Assembly (NCBI GenBank): GCA_964368875.1
Contig: CAYJDG010000002.1
Coordinates: 62,001-126,000 of the forward strand
Source: CAYJDG01 sp964368875
GTDB lineage: Bacteria > Pseudomonadota > Alphaproteobacteria > Micavibrionales > Micavibrionaceae
Reading direction: 5' to 3'
Length of the DNA: 64,000 nt
Both the position numbers and the translations under genes were made by a program. The notes under the pieces are model-generated. The model did no database searches. It had not been told where the DNA came from and saw only the letters and a program-made list of their open reading frames with translations. Of the stretch, positions 1 through 8,578 are shown in pieces; the stretch's first letter is position 1; each line of letters opens with the position of its first letter.

Positions 1-433
1 AGAACGGCTCCGTCAGCTGATGCTCTTTAAAGCCGAGGCCAGTCAAGAGAATGGCTGCCTTGGCTGGGGCCGAGTATGCATCCATGTCAGAGAGCTGCTG
101 ATAGATATCGGCAATCTTGTTTGGATCTTCCTCGGTCTCGGTCGCCTTCCAAAGGGCCGCCATCTCTTCATTGGCGGAAAGCACCATATCGATGAGCGGC
201 ATATCAGTTTCAGGAATATCCTGTTTAACCTGACCGAAGCGCTGCTTCTGCGCCAGGCTGATGGTTCCGCCATCCGCATGCAGGGCGCCAGTGATTAGTT
301 TAAATAATGTCGATTTCCCTGCCCCGTTTAACCCGATGACACCGACGCGCCATCCATCCTGGATATTGACGCTGCAATTGTCGAGAATGGTGCGTCCGCC
401 AATCCGGTAGGTCAGGTTAGTAATATTAAGCAT
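1..433 (-). CDS. ABC-F family ATP-binding protein, N-terminal part
   Basis: The gene starts at 433 on the minus strand and runs off the left edge, so only about 144 N-terminal residues are visible. The protein begins MLNITNLTYRIGGRTILDN and has a Walker A motif, GLNGAGKST, near residue 34. The N-terminal layout and the later stretch QKQRFGQVKQDIPETD fit soluble duplicated ABC-F ATPases (Uup/YheS type), which act on ribosomes rather than as transporters. No membrane segment is visible. It is divergent from the response regulator at 533, and about 100 bp between them should hold both promoters. The second ATPase half and the linker lie outside the window, so the subfamily cannot be decided. Confidence 0.85.
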   Translation of the reverse strand, partial: MLNITNLTYRIGGRTILDNCSVNIQDGWRVGVIGLNGAGKSTLFKLITGALHADGGTISLAQKQRFGQVKQDIPETDMPLIDMVLSANEEMAALWKATETEEDPNKIADIYQQLSDMDAYSAPAKAAILLTGLGFKEHQLTEPF

Positions 434-532
434 GAAATTCCATTTTCTGTGACGGTCGCTTATGCCATAGGGAAAATTCAGGGTCAAAAAAAATCGCTGT
501 ATTAATTCTCCAAAACCGCCAATATATGACCT

Positions 533-1210
533 ATGCGCCTGTTAGTAATCGAAGATGATCCAGAAATTCTTGACTATATCCGGAATGGTCTGACCGAGCA
601 TGGTCATGAGGTTGTCTCTGCGACCGATGGTAAAGCAGGCTTAAACCTTGCCAGCGAACGCACTTTTGATGCCCTGATTGTTGATCGGATGCTGCCTCAT
701 CTCGATGGACTGAGCCTGATCAAGGAGCTTCGGGCTGCTGGTAACCATACCCCTATCCTAATCCTGAGCGCGCTCGCACAGGTAGACGACCGCATCACTG
801 GTCTGCGTGCAGGCGGAGATGATTATCTGATCAAACCATTTTCGTTTCACGAGCTGCTTGCCCGCATCGAAGCACTGGGCCGTCGCTATACAACCGCTGA
901 CAAACCAACCACGCTGAAAGTCGCTGATCTGGAAATGGATTTGCTTAGCCGGACAGTCACCCGCGCCGGTCAGGTGATCGATATTCAGGCACGTGAGTTC
1001 CGTCTGCTGGAATATATGCTGCGTCATAAGGGCCAAGTGGTCACACGCACGATGCTACTTGAACATGTTTGGGATTATAATTTCGATCCGCAGACCAACG
1101 TCATTGATGTCCATGTCAGCCGTTTGCGCAGCAAACTAAACCGTAACTCACAAGTGCCGCTGATCCGCACAATTCGCGGGACTGGCTATAGCATCGATGA
1201 CCCAGACTAG
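533..1210 (+). CDS. OmpR/PhoB-family response regulator
   Basis: A 225-residue DNA-binding response regulator. The receiver domain covers about residues 1-115, with acidic pocket E7-D8-D9, phosphoacceptor D51 (in VDRMLP) and conserved K101 (in IKPFSF). The C-terminal winged-helix domain, about 125-222, ends with the typical RTIRGTGYSI strand. It overlaps the histidine kinase gene by 14 bp, so the two are surely co-translated. The downstream lipid-modification and photolyase genes lie on the same strand 50 bp after the kinase, which makes them the obvious candidate targets. That regulation is inferred from position; no binding site was proven. Confidence 0.95.
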   Translation: MRLLVIEDDPEILDYIRNGLTEHGHEVVSATDGKAGLNLASERTFDALIVDRMLPHLDGLSLIKELRAAGNHTPILILSALAQVDDRITGLRAGGDDYLIKPFSFHELLARIEALGRRYTTADKPTTLKVADLEMDLLSRTVTRAGQVIDIQAREFRLLEYMLRHKGQVVTRTMLLEHVWDYNFDPQTNVIDVHVSRLRSKLNRNSQVPLIRTIRGTGYSIDDPD

Positions 1211-2228
1211 GCGCTACTATCATAGCTCAAGCTTTAAGATGGCCTTGCTGTTCACCATCTTTCTTGGCGTTGCAGTTTCGATCCTTGGGTATTTCACGTA
1301 CCTTTTTTCTCAAAACCCTGAGCAGCATTGGCTCGCCGCGCTCAGTGCGCTGTGCATTGCTTGCATGGGTGTCGTGATCGCAGTCAGTTTTCTGATCAGC
1401 AGATTTGTCGTCACGCGCACCAACCGGATCGCGCATACAGCGCAGGAAATTATCAATACAGGCAACCTCGCGCAACGCCTTGAAATTGATTCCCGTTGGG
1501 ATGATCTAAGTTACATGTCATCAGTGCTTAACCAGCTCTTTGACCGGATCGAGGATCTGGTTTTGAGCGTTAAGCAGGTTTCAGACAACGTTGCGCATGA
1601 TCTGCGCACACCGCTAACACGGTTGCGTAATAACCTAGAGAAACTTGGACGCGACAAAGCCTTACAAAACAATCCTGAGACGCATGAGCTTTGCGACAGT
1701 TTAATTATTGAGGCTGACCGCATTCTTGACACTTTTAGTGCTTTGCTGCGCATTTCAGATATCGAGGCACGACGCCAGAAACATCGGTTCAGGGAAGTTT
1801 CTCTCGATCAAGTCGTGCGCGATGTCATGGACCTTTATGAACCACTGGCAGAAGAAAAACACTTAAGGATCGGCCTTGCCCTTGAGACAGCGGTGATTAT
1901 AGGCGATCGTGATCTTCTGTTTCAGGCCTTCGCAAATTTGTTGGATAATGCGATTAAATTCACCCCTGCGGGCGGCCGCATTCAGCTCTCCCTTGCACCA
2001 CAAGGCTCCACGTTCGTTTTCAAAATTTCTGATAGCGGCCCTGGAGTGGACGCTGCCGACCACGAGAAAATTTTTCAGCGGTTCTACCGGACAGAGAACA
2101 GCCGTCATAACCCCGGAAACGGTCTAGGACTTAGCCTTGTGGCGGTTGTATTGGAGTTGCATGAAGCGAAAGTCCGTCTGACGAGCCTTGATCCGGGACT
2201 TGAGATATCCATCTCTTTCCAGAAATGA
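1197..2228 (+). CDS. sensor histidine kinase (HAMP, HisKA, HATPase)
   Basis: A 343-residue membrane sensor kinase, partner of the preceding regulator (14-bp overlap). Two hydrophobic helices lie at about 14-37 and 45-70, with only a very short loop between them, so there is almost no periplasmic sensing domain. A HAMP-like linker follows (about 70-120). The H-box is NVAHDLRTPLTR with phosphorylated H134. An N-box (LLDNAIKFT), a G1 box (DSGPGVD) and a GNGLGLSL G2 box define the ATPase domain. The short loop suggests that the signal is sensed in the membrane or cytoplasm, for example membrane damage. This is an inference from topology only. Confidence 0.94.
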   Translation: MTQTRRYYHSSSFKMALLFTIFLGVAVSILGYFTYLFSQNPEQHWLAALSALCIACMGVVIAVSFLISRFVVTRTNRIAHTAQEIINTGNLAQRLEIDSRWDDLSYMSSVLNQLFDRIEDLVLSVKQVSDNVAHDLRTPLTRLRNNLEKLGRDKALQNNPETHELCDSLIIEADRILDTFSALLRISDIEARRQKHRFREVSLDQVVRDVMDLYEPLAEEKHLRIGLALETAVIIGDRDLLFQAFANLLDNAIKFTPAGGRIQLSLAPQGSTFVFKISDSGPGVDAADHEKIFQRFYRTENSRHNPGNGLGLSLVAVVLELHEAKVRLTSLDPGLEISISFQK

Positions 2229-2249
2229 TTATTACAGCGATTTAATTTA

Positions 2250-2266
2250 GATCCTTGTGCAGGATC
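2250..2266. promoter_or_regulatory. short inverted repeat upstream of the lipid/photolyase cluster
   Basis: A perfect 6-bp inverted repeat, GATCCT-tgtgc-AGGATC, lies 14 bp before the ATG of the FAD oxidoreductase and 21 bp after the kinase stop codon. Its position fits an operator or a small leader hairpin. No T-run follows, so it is not a typical terminator. Function is unproven. Confidence 0.35.
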
Positions 2267-2280
2267 GGTTAGGGTCAACC

Positions 2281-3528
2281 ATGAAAATCGCAATTATTGG
2301 CAGTGGTATTTCCGGCCTTGGAGCCGCGCATCTCCTGCATCCACATCACGACATAACGGTCTATGAAAAAAACGCTTATCTTGGTGGCCATAGCCGCACC
2401 ATTGAAATCAATACTACAGAAGGATCCGTTCCAGTCGATACCGGCTTCATTGTATACAATGAGCGCAATTATCCTTATCTGACCAAATTATTCGCCCATT
2501 TGAAAGTTCCGGTTCAGAAAAGCAGCATGTCGTTCGGCGTGAGCATCGGCCATGGCTGGCTTGAATATGCCAGCACAGGAATGTTGGCTCAAAAACGAAA
2601 TTTACTGCGTCCCCGTTTCTGGGGGATGATTGCCGATATTATAAAGTTTAATCGCGCAGCACCACGTTATCTCGAGACCTGCGGCGATACCACGTTGCGT
2701 AAATGCCTTGATGATCTGAATATGGGACAATGGTTTCGCGATTATTATCTTCAAGCCATGGGGGCCGCAATCTGGAGCTGTTCAGCTGCTGAAATTCTGG
2801 AATACCCTGCGCGGTCATTCTTACAATTTTTTAAAAATCACGGTCTTCTCACCATCAATGACCATCCGCAATGGTATACAGTCACAGGCGGAAGTCGCGA
2901 ATACGTGACGCGATTAAGCGCTGCTTTCAAAGAAAAAATCCGCCTGAATTGCGGTGCTCAAAGTATCAGCCGCACCGACGGTAAAGTTACTGTGTATGAT
3001 ACAAACAATGGAGCGGATAATTATGATGCTGTCATATTCGCATGCCATGGCGACGAAGCCCTAAGCCTGCTTGCAGACCCGACTGACGATGAACGCCGGG
3101 TCTTGGGTGGATTCAGCTATCAACCCAATCAAGTGATTGTCCATAGTGACACAAGCTTTATGCCGAAACGCAAATCTGCTTACGCCAGTTGGATTTATCT
3201 CTCGGATCCGGGCCCTAATAACAGCCCTGTTGTGTCGCTGAGTTATTGGATGAATCTGCTGCAGAGCCTCAAAACAAAACTTCCAATCATTATTACGCTC
3301 AATCCCGGTCGCCGTCCGGTAGAGCACTTGATCCATGATGAGCATAATTTTTCACACCCGGTTTTTAATCTTGGGACAATGGTCGCTCAGCAGCAGATCG
3401 CGGGCATCCAAGGGACACATAACACCTATTTTTGCGGAGCCTATCAGCAGAATGGCTTCCATGAAGATGGTTTGCGCAGTGCCGTGATCGTTGCGAGTTA
3501 CTTTGGAGTTTCTCCGCCATGGCTCTGA
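2281..3528 (+). CDS. FAD-dependent amine-oxidase-like oxidoreductase (COG2907 type)
   Basis: The protein is 415 residues when started at the ATG at 2281, which places the dinucleotide-binding motif GSGISGLGAAHLL at the extreme N-terminus, as in this family. An upstream in-frame start at 2257 would add eight unlikely residues. Family members are predicted flavoproteins of the amine oxidase/desaturase superfamily. They are repeatedly found with DUF1365 and cyclopropane-synthase-like genes, where they are thought to act on membrane acyl chains. The C-terminal stretch FCGAYQQNGFHEDGLRSA fits the second FAD-contact region. It overlaps the DUF1365 gene by 10 bp, so the two are translationally coupled. 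The exact substrate is unknown. Confidence 0.9.
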   Translation: MKIAIIGSGISGLGAAHLLHPHHDITVYEKNAYLGGHSRTIEINTTEGSVPVDTGFIVYNERNYPYLTKLFAHLKVPVQKSSMSFGVSIGHGWLEYASTGMLAQKRNLLRPRFWGMIADIIKFNRAAPRYLETCGDTTLRKCLDDLNMGQWFRDYYLQAMGAAIWSCSAAEILEYPARSFLQFFKNHGLLTINDHPQWYTVTGGSREYVTRLSAAFKEKIRLNCGAQSISRTDGKVTVYDTNNGADNYDAVIFACHGDEALSLLADPTDDERRVLGGFSYQPNQVIVHSDTSFMPKRKSAYASWIYLSDPGPNNSPVVSLSYWMNLLQSLKTKLPIIITLNPGRRPVEHLIHDEHNFSHPVFNLGTMVAQQQIAGIQGTHNTYFCGAYQQNGFHEDGLRSAVIVASYFGVSPPWL

Positions 3529-4310
3529 GCCCCAAAATTCTATTTGGCAATGTCATGCATAGCCGGGTGTTCCCTCGTCGCAACCAGTTCACCTATGGCA
3601 TCTATTACCTCTCTTGCCCGCTCAGCCAGATAAGTACACTTGCCGATGGCTTCAGATTCGGCGTCAATCATACTGCCTTACTCAGTTTTTATGACCGCGA
3701 CCACGGTCCTTGCGACGGACGCCCTTTGCTGCCGTGGATCAGATCAATCCTTGATGATAATAAGATCACCCAAGCAGACGGAGAGATTGTTCTCGTCACC
3801 ATGCCACGTGTCATGGGGTATGTGTTTAACCCTGTCAGCTTTTGGATTTGCTACGACCGGAGCGAACAGATCCGCGCAGTCTTGTGCGAAGTGCATAATA
3901 CTTTTGGTGAGCGCCATAGCTATTTATGTATCGCCGAAGATGGGAATGTAATTAGGCCTGACACCTGGCTCGACGCAGAAAAGCTCTTTCATGTGTCGCC
4001 GTTTCTAAAGCGAGAAGGTCGCTATAGATTCCGTTTTGATTTTCAATCTGACAAGATGGGGGTATGGATTGATTTTCATGACGGCACAACCAAACGGCAA
4101 CTTCTGACCGCACTCACGGGTCGTCTTGAACCTTACAATCCCGCAACGCGAAGACGCGCATTCTGGTTCCACCCTTTGGTAACATTTAAAGCAATTATTT
4201 TGATTCACTGGCAGGCAATCAAATTGCTGCTTAAAAGGCAAAAATATGTGCCAAAGCCTGAACAATTGGCCGTCAGAGTAAGTGCAACTGATAACCTTAC
4301 AAAGAATTAA
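3519..4310 (+). CDS. DUF1365 family protein
   Basis: A 263-residue protein recognised as DUF1365 from its N-terminal KILFGNVMHSRVFPRRNQF, the central MGYVFNPVSFWICYD and the EVHNTFGERHSYL stretch. The family has no established catalytic mechanism. It nearly always sits between an FAD oxidoreductase and a Cfa-like methyltransferase, as here, and is presumed to take part in the same acyl-chain modification. The start overlaps the stop of the oxidoreductase. No signal peptide is seen. It may be membrane-associated through the hydrophobic C-terminal part around FHPLVTFKAIILIHWQAIK. Confidence 0.9.
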   Translation: MALSPKILFGNVMHSRVFPRRNQFTYGIYYLSCPLSQISTLADGFRFGVNHTALLSFYDRDHGPCDGRPLLPWIRSILDDNKITQADGEIVLVTMPRVMGYVFNPVSFWICYDRSEQIRAVLCEVHNTFGERHSYLCIAEDGNVIRPDTWLDAEKLFHVSPFLKREGRYRFRFDFQSDKMGVWIDFHDGTTKRQLLTALTGRLEPYNPATRRRAFWFHPLVTFKAIILIHWQAIKLLLKRQKYVPKPEQLAVRVSATDNLTKN

Positions 4311-4379
4311 TTATGAAGTCAGGGCTGCCGCATCCATATAGTAACTAACACCAAACCTTACCCAGAGTTTCAAAAAACA

Positions 4380-5543
4380 ATGACCAGACCTCAGGCCGCC
4401 GATCGCTTTCTGAAAGTCCTTGATGGCATGGAGTATGGCCATTTTGAATTGGTCACTCCGGAAGGTAAAAATTATTCGTTCGCTGGGAAAAATCCAGGTC
4501 CTAAAGCGCAACTGACTCTGCGTGAGTGGAGCGTTTTGCCAAACTTGTTGATGTATGGCGATATCGGGTTTGCTGAAACTTACAAAGCTGGACTTTGGGA
4601 AAGCAGCAATCTGCAGAATTTCATGACGCTCGCTTTGCAGAATGAAAAAGTTATTCTCCCTTATCTGCATGGCAGTATGATTTCAAGGATGGCTGCGCGA
4701 TTTTCGTATATGCTTAAATCCAATACCCCTGCAGGCAGTAAGCGCAATATTTATACGCACTATGATCTTGGCAATGATTTTTACAAACTTTGGCTCGACC
4801 CAGGGATGAGTTATTCTTCTGCGCTTTATACGAAGCCTGAAGATAGTCTTGAGCAGGCTCAGATCAATAAATATGACCGCATCATTGATCGCTTCGACCG
4901 CACCAGCGGACACATGCTGGAAATCGGCTGTGGCTGGGGGGCGTATGCGGAACACTCGATGGCAAGGGGCGACTTTGATCTTAAAGCCGCGACCATTTCT
5001 CCAGCTCAGCATGAGTACGCCGAAAAACGGGTTGGATCAAAAGCTAAGATTATTCTTGAGGATTATCGTTACCTTGAGGGTAAATTCGACCAGATTGCTT
5101 CAATAGAGATGTTTGAGGCAGTCGGAGAAAAATACTGGGGTCTTTATTTCAAAAAAATCAAAGACCTTCTGGCATCCGGTGGGGCCGCAGTGATTCAGAC
5201 GATCACAATCGCCGATGAGCGTTTTGAAACCTATCGGCGCAGTGGCGATGCGATCCGCAGCTTCATTTTTCCGGGAGGCATGCTGCCAAGCCCGTCGCGA
5301 TTTGGCGAAGAAGCTGCAAAAGCCGGACTAAAAGTTGTCGACCGCATGGATTTCGGTCAAGATTACGCCCGTACACTCGAGGTCTGGCTTCATAATTTTG
5401 AGCAGGCGCGTCCAGCTGTTCAGTCTCTTGGCTTCGACGATAAGTTTATCCGCATGTGGCGGTTTTATCTGGCGGCGTGCATCGCCGGCTTCAAAACCAG
5501 CCGAACCAATGTCATGCAAGTTGAACTGCGTCACGCCACATAA
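4380..5543 (+). CDS. cyclopropane-fatty-acyl-phospholipid synthase-like methyltransferase
   Basis: A 387-residue SAM-dependent methyltransferase of the Cfa/mycolic-acid cyclopropane synthase family. The family signature HYDLGNDFYKLWLD is at about 127-140, followed by MSYSSALY and the SAM-binding motif LEIGCGWGAYAE near 180. The usual family motif has GG where this protein has GA. Such enzymes methylate the double bond of unsaturated phospholipid acyl chains. In clusters with FAD oxidoreductase and DUF1365 genes, some relatives make methylated or furan fatty acids instead of cyclopropanes. It lies 69 bp after DUF1365 and 18 bp before the lipoprotein gene. Whether the product is a cyclopropane or a methylated acyl chain cannot be told from sequence. 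Confidence 0.9.
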   Translation: MTRPQAADRFLKVLDGMEYGHFELVTPEGKNYSFAGKNPGPKAQLTLREWSVLPNLLMYGDIGFAETYKAGLWESSNLQNFMTLALQNEKVILPYLHGSMISRMAARFSYMLKSNTPAGSKRNIYTHYDLGNDFYKLWLDPGMSYSSALYTKPEDSLEQAQINKYDRIIDRFDRTSGHMLEIGCGWGAYAEHSMARGDFDLKAATISPAQHEYAEKRVGSKAKIILEDYRYLEGKFDQIASIEMFEAVGEKYWGLYFKKIKDLLASGGAAVIQTITIADERFETYRRSGDAIRSFIFPGGMLPSPSRFGEEAAKAGLKVVDRMDFGQDYARTLEVWLHNFEQARPAVQSLGFDDKFIRMWRFYLAACIAGFKTSRTNVMQVELRHAT

Positions 5544-5561
5544 AATACGGAAGGTTATCAA

Positions 5562-6092
5562 ATGAACGCCCTGAAATTCTTTGCACTGATCGGAGTTACC
5601 ATGTTTTTATCCAGTTGCGGCGGGTCGCAAATCACGACCTACAAAGACACTTCACCATCGATGAAATTCGAAGAGTTCTTCAACGGCCCGATTAAAGCGT
5701 GGGGTCTGGTGCAGGACCGCAGCGGCAAAGTTACGCGCCGTTTCGACATTACCATGAAGGGTACATGGATCGGTAACGAAGGCACGCTCGAAGAGCATTT
5801 CGAGTATTATGACGGAAAAACGCAAGATCGCACCTGGAAGATCAAGAAAATCTCAGAGGGCGTTTATGAAGGCACAGCGAGCGATATCATCGGCACCGCC
5901 AAGGGCAAAACGGCGGGTAGCGCGGCGCAGTGGGCTTACACAATGGATCTTGAGGTTGATGGTACCAAATATCATGTTATCTTCGATGACTGGATGTTCC
6001 AGATGAATGATGGCGTGCTGATCAACCGCTCTTACCTGAAGAAATTCGGCATCACCTGGGGTGAACTGACGATCTTTATGCAGAAGCAATAA
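5562..6092 (+). CDS. DUF3833 family lipoprotein
   Basis: A 176-residue protein with a short hydrophobic leader ending in the lipobox FLSSC (C19), so it should be a lipid-anchored envelope protein. The body, with PIKAWGLVQDRSGKVTRRF and GTLEEHFEYYDGKTQDRTW, matches the DUF3833 family as I know it. The family is found in this same gene neighbourhood in many proteobacteria. A good Shine-Dalgarno (GGAAGG) precedes the ATG, and the SDR gene begins 3 bp after the stop. The beta-rich, lipocalin-like length suggests lipid binding or transfer, but that is inference. Confidence 0.88.
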   Translation: MNALKFFALIGVTMFLSSCGGSQITTYKDTSPSMKFEEFFNGPIKAWGLVQDRSGKVTRRFDITMKGTWIGNEGTLEEHFEYYDGKTQDRTWKIKKISEGVYEGTASDIIGTAKGKTAGSAAQWAYTMDLEVDGTKYHVIFDDWMFQMNDGVLINRSYLKKFGITWGELTIFMQKQ

Positions 6093-6095
6093 ACC

Positions 6096-6854
6096 ATGGG
6101 TGCCTTCAACGGTCAGCATATCTGGATTATCGGCGCCAGCACCGGGATTGGTGCGGCGACCGCCAGAGAGCTGACCAAAGAAGGTGCGATCCTTGCGCTG
6201 TCTGCAAGGAATGTCGATAAACTGAGCGCACTTCAACAAGAGCTTGGTAGCCAGCATCAGGTTTTTCCTGTTGATGTTGCGGATACTGCGGCGATGTCAT
6301 CAACAGTTTCCGAGATTATAGAGAAGTTTCCGCGGATTGACCGGATTATATATCTGGCAGCAATTTATGATCCGATGCCGCTTGGCGCGCTTGATCTCAC
6401 CAAAACCCGCGCCCTGATTGAGACCAATCTGTTTGGGGCCTTCAATCTGATCCACGCTGTTTTGCCGATTTTGCGCGCGCAAAAGAGTGGGCAATTGGCG
6501 TTGTGCGGTAGTGTTGCGGGGTATCGCGGACTTCCGAACGGCCAGCCATATAGTGCGACCAAGGCCGCGATCATCAATCTGGCGGAGTCGCTGCGGGTTG
6601 AAGAGGCGCCACATAATATCGATGTCAGGCTGATCAATCCTGGCTTCGTGCGCACGCCGATGACTGCGGTTAATACATTCCCGATGCCGATGATCATGGA
6701 GCCGGAGGACGCGGCGAAAGCCTTGGTCGAGGGACTTGCCTCTTCCTCCTTTGAAATCAGCTTTCCTAAAAACTTTACGGCAATCATGAAAGTGCTGCGC
6801 CTGCTGCCTGATTTTATCTTTTTTAAACTCGCCCGGCATATCGGCAAATCATGA
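6096..6854 (+). CDS. short-chain dehydrogenase/reductase
   Basis: A 252-residue classical SDR. It has the cofactor motif GASTGIG at about 13-19, catalytic S139, Y152 and K156 (YSATK), and the PG motif of INPGFVRTPMT. The nucleotide is probably NADP, given the SARN stretch after the second strand, but this is not certain. It sits in the lipid/photolyase cluster, and its stop overlaps the photolyase start by 4 bp (ATGA). Its role in the pathway is presumably reduction or oxidation of a modified acyl or carotenoid-like substrate. The substrate cannot be read from the sequence. Confidence 0.92.
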   Translation: MGAFNGQHIWIIGASTGIGAATARELTKEGAILALSARNVDKLSALQQELGSQHQVFPVDVADTAAMSSTVSEIIEKFPRIDRIIYLAAIYDPMPLGALDLTKTRALIETNLFGAFNLIHAVLPILRAQKSGQLALCGSVAGYRGLPNGQPYSATKAAIINLAESLRVEEAPHNIDVRLINPGFVRTPMTAVNTFPMPMIMEPEDAAKALVEGLASSSFEISFPKNFTAIMKVLRLLPDFIFFKLARHIGKS

Positions 6855-8386
6855 GCACGCTGCGACTTATTCTTGGCGATCAGCTGAGTTTAGATCTCTC
6901 CAGCCTCAAAGACTGCGACAAATTTCACGACCATATCCTGATGTGCGAGGTGTGGGATGAGGCGACCTACGTCAAGCACCACAAGAAGAAAATCGCGTTC
7001 CTCTTTTCAGCGATGCGGCATTTCGCACTTGAATTACAGTCGCAAGGCTATCGTGTTACGTATGTGAAGCTGGATGACCCGGAAAATTCAGGGTCTTTCA
7101 GGGGCGAGGTTCAGCGTCATATCGCCAGCCTTCACGCAGATCGTCTGGTCGTTACCTTTCCGGGAGAATACCGTGTCCTCAAAGACATGGAGTCATGGGA
7201 GTCTGATTTTGGGATTCCCGTGGAGATCAGGCCGGATGATCGATACTTGTGCGCACCCGAAGAGTTCGCGAGCTGGGCCGAGGGGCGCAAAAGCTTGCGC
7301 ATGGAATTTTTCTATCGCGAGATGCGCAAGAAATACAACTTGCTGGTCGACGGCGATGAACCGTTTGGCGGGCAATGGAATTTTGACAGCGAGAACCGTC
7401 AGCCGCCTGCAGGCGGATTATTGATTCCTCAACCCCTGACATTTGCACCAGATGCTATTTCGCGCGAAGTAATTGATCTGGTCTCCGCCCGGTTCCCGGA
7501 TCATTTCGGTGATCTGGAGCCGTTTTATTTCGCCGTGACACGGGCTGACGCTTTGCTGGTCTTGAAGAAATTCATCACCGAGCGGCTGGAGAATTTCGGC
7601 ACGTATCAGGACGCGATGCTAACCGGCCAGCCGTGGATGTACCATTCTCATATCAGTTTTTACCTCAACTGCGGCCTGCTGAATCCATTGGAAGTCGTGC
7701 AGGCGGCGGAAGCGGCGTACCTCAAAAAGAAGGCCCCGCTCAACGCTGTCGAAGGCTTTATCCGGCAGATCATCGGCTGGCGGGAATTCGTGCGCGGCAT
7801 TTACTGGTTGAAGATGCCGGAGTACGCCAGCGAAAACTATCTGCAGGCGACACATAAGCTGCCATGGTTTTACTGGACGGGAAAAACCGACATGAACTGC
7901 CTGCGCCAGTGCATCACCGAAACCAAAGAGAATGCGTATGCCCATCATATCCAGCGCCTGATGGTGCTGGGCAATTTCGCGCTGCTCGCCGGAGTTGCCC
8001 CAGCGGCGGTCAATGAATGGTATCTGATCGTCTATGCCGATGCGTATGAATGGGTGGAGCTACCGAATGTCAGCGGCATGATCCTGTTCGCCGATGGCGG
8101 ATATTTGGCCAGCAAGCCCTATGCGGCGAGCGGGGCCTATATCAATAAGATGTCGGATTACTGTAAGGGATGCCGGTATTCCGTCGCCAAGAAGTCCGGA
8201 CCGGACGCGTGCCCATTCAATTATCTTTACTGGGACTTCTTTATCCGCAACCACGCGGCCCTGTCGAAAAATCCCCGCATCGGGATGGCATACCGGACGC
8301 TTGAGAAAATGGACGGCGATAAAATCAAAACCATCCAGAGCGACGCCAAGAAATTCCTGAACGGCTTGCAGATCGACGCCTCATGA
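6851..8386 (+). CDS. Fe-S cluster (6-4) photolyase / CryB-type cryptochrome
   Basis: A 511-residue protein of the FeS-BCP branch of the photolyase/cryptochrome superfamily. The four expected [4Fe-4S] ligands are visible at C350, C438, C441 and C454 (KMSDYCKGCRYS and DACPF). The paired histidines of NAYAHHIQRLMVLGNF, about 365-366, match the (6-4)-repair branch. The N-terminal antenna domain (about 1-130) begins LRLILGDQLS, as in PhrB of Agrobacterium and CryB of Rhodobacter. It should bind FAD and repair pyrimidine (6-4) photoproducts in blue light, or act as a photoreceptor. It is translationally coupled to both neighbours by ATGA overlaps. Confidence 0.94.
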   Translation: MSTLRLILGDQLSLDLSSLKDCDKFHDHILMCEVWDEATYVKHHKKKIAFLFSAMRHFALELQSQGYRVTYVKLDDPENSGSFRGEVQRHIASLHADRLVVTFPGEYRVLKDMESWESDFGIPVEIRPDDRYLCAPEEFASWAEGRKSLRMEFFYREMRKKYNLLVDGDEPFGGQWNFDSENRQPPAGGLLIPQPLTFAPDAISREVIDLVSARFPDHFGDLEPFYFAVTRADALLVLKKFITERLENFGTYQDAMLTGQPWMYHSHISFYLNCGLLNPLEVVQAAEAAYLKKKAPLNAVEGFIRQIIGWREFVRGIYWLKMPEYASENYLQATHKLPWFYWTGKTDMNCLRQCITETKENAYAHHIQRLMVLGNFALLAGVAPAAVNEWYLIVYADAYEWVELPNVSGMILFADGGYLASKPYAASGAYINKMSDYCKGCRYSVAKKSGPDACPFNYLYWDFFIRNHAALSKNPRIGMAYRTLEKMDGDKIKTIQSDAKKFLNGLQIDAS

Positions 8387-8511
8387 AAAAGAAGGCCGAT
8401 CTCCCTACCAAGGTCTGTCCGGTTTGCCAGCGACCATTCGCCTGGCGCAAGAAATGGGCGAAAAACTGGGCTGAGGTGAAATATTGCTCAAAAAAATGTG
8501 CCTCGGCCTGA
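8383..8511 (+). CDS. DUF2256 zinc-ribbon-like small protein
   Basis: A 42-residue ORF whose ATG overlaps the photolyase stop (ATGA). It contains two CxxC-like pairs, VCPVCQRPFAWRKKW and YCSKKCASA, with WRKKW between them. This matches the DUF2256 family, which typically lies next to photolyase genes. The cysteine spacing suggests a single zinc-binding site. Function is unknown; from linkage I infer a role connected to the photolyase, such as cofactor handling or nucleic-acid contact. It is the last gene of the cluster, with 67 bp to aspS. Confidence 0.88.
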   Translation: MKKKADLPTKVCPVCQRPFAWRKKWAKNWAEVKYCSKKCASA

Positions 8512-8578
8512 CTTGCGCAAAAACCTGAAAAGCTTTAGGTTTCCTGCGTAATTCCCTTATAACGCAGAGACTAATACC

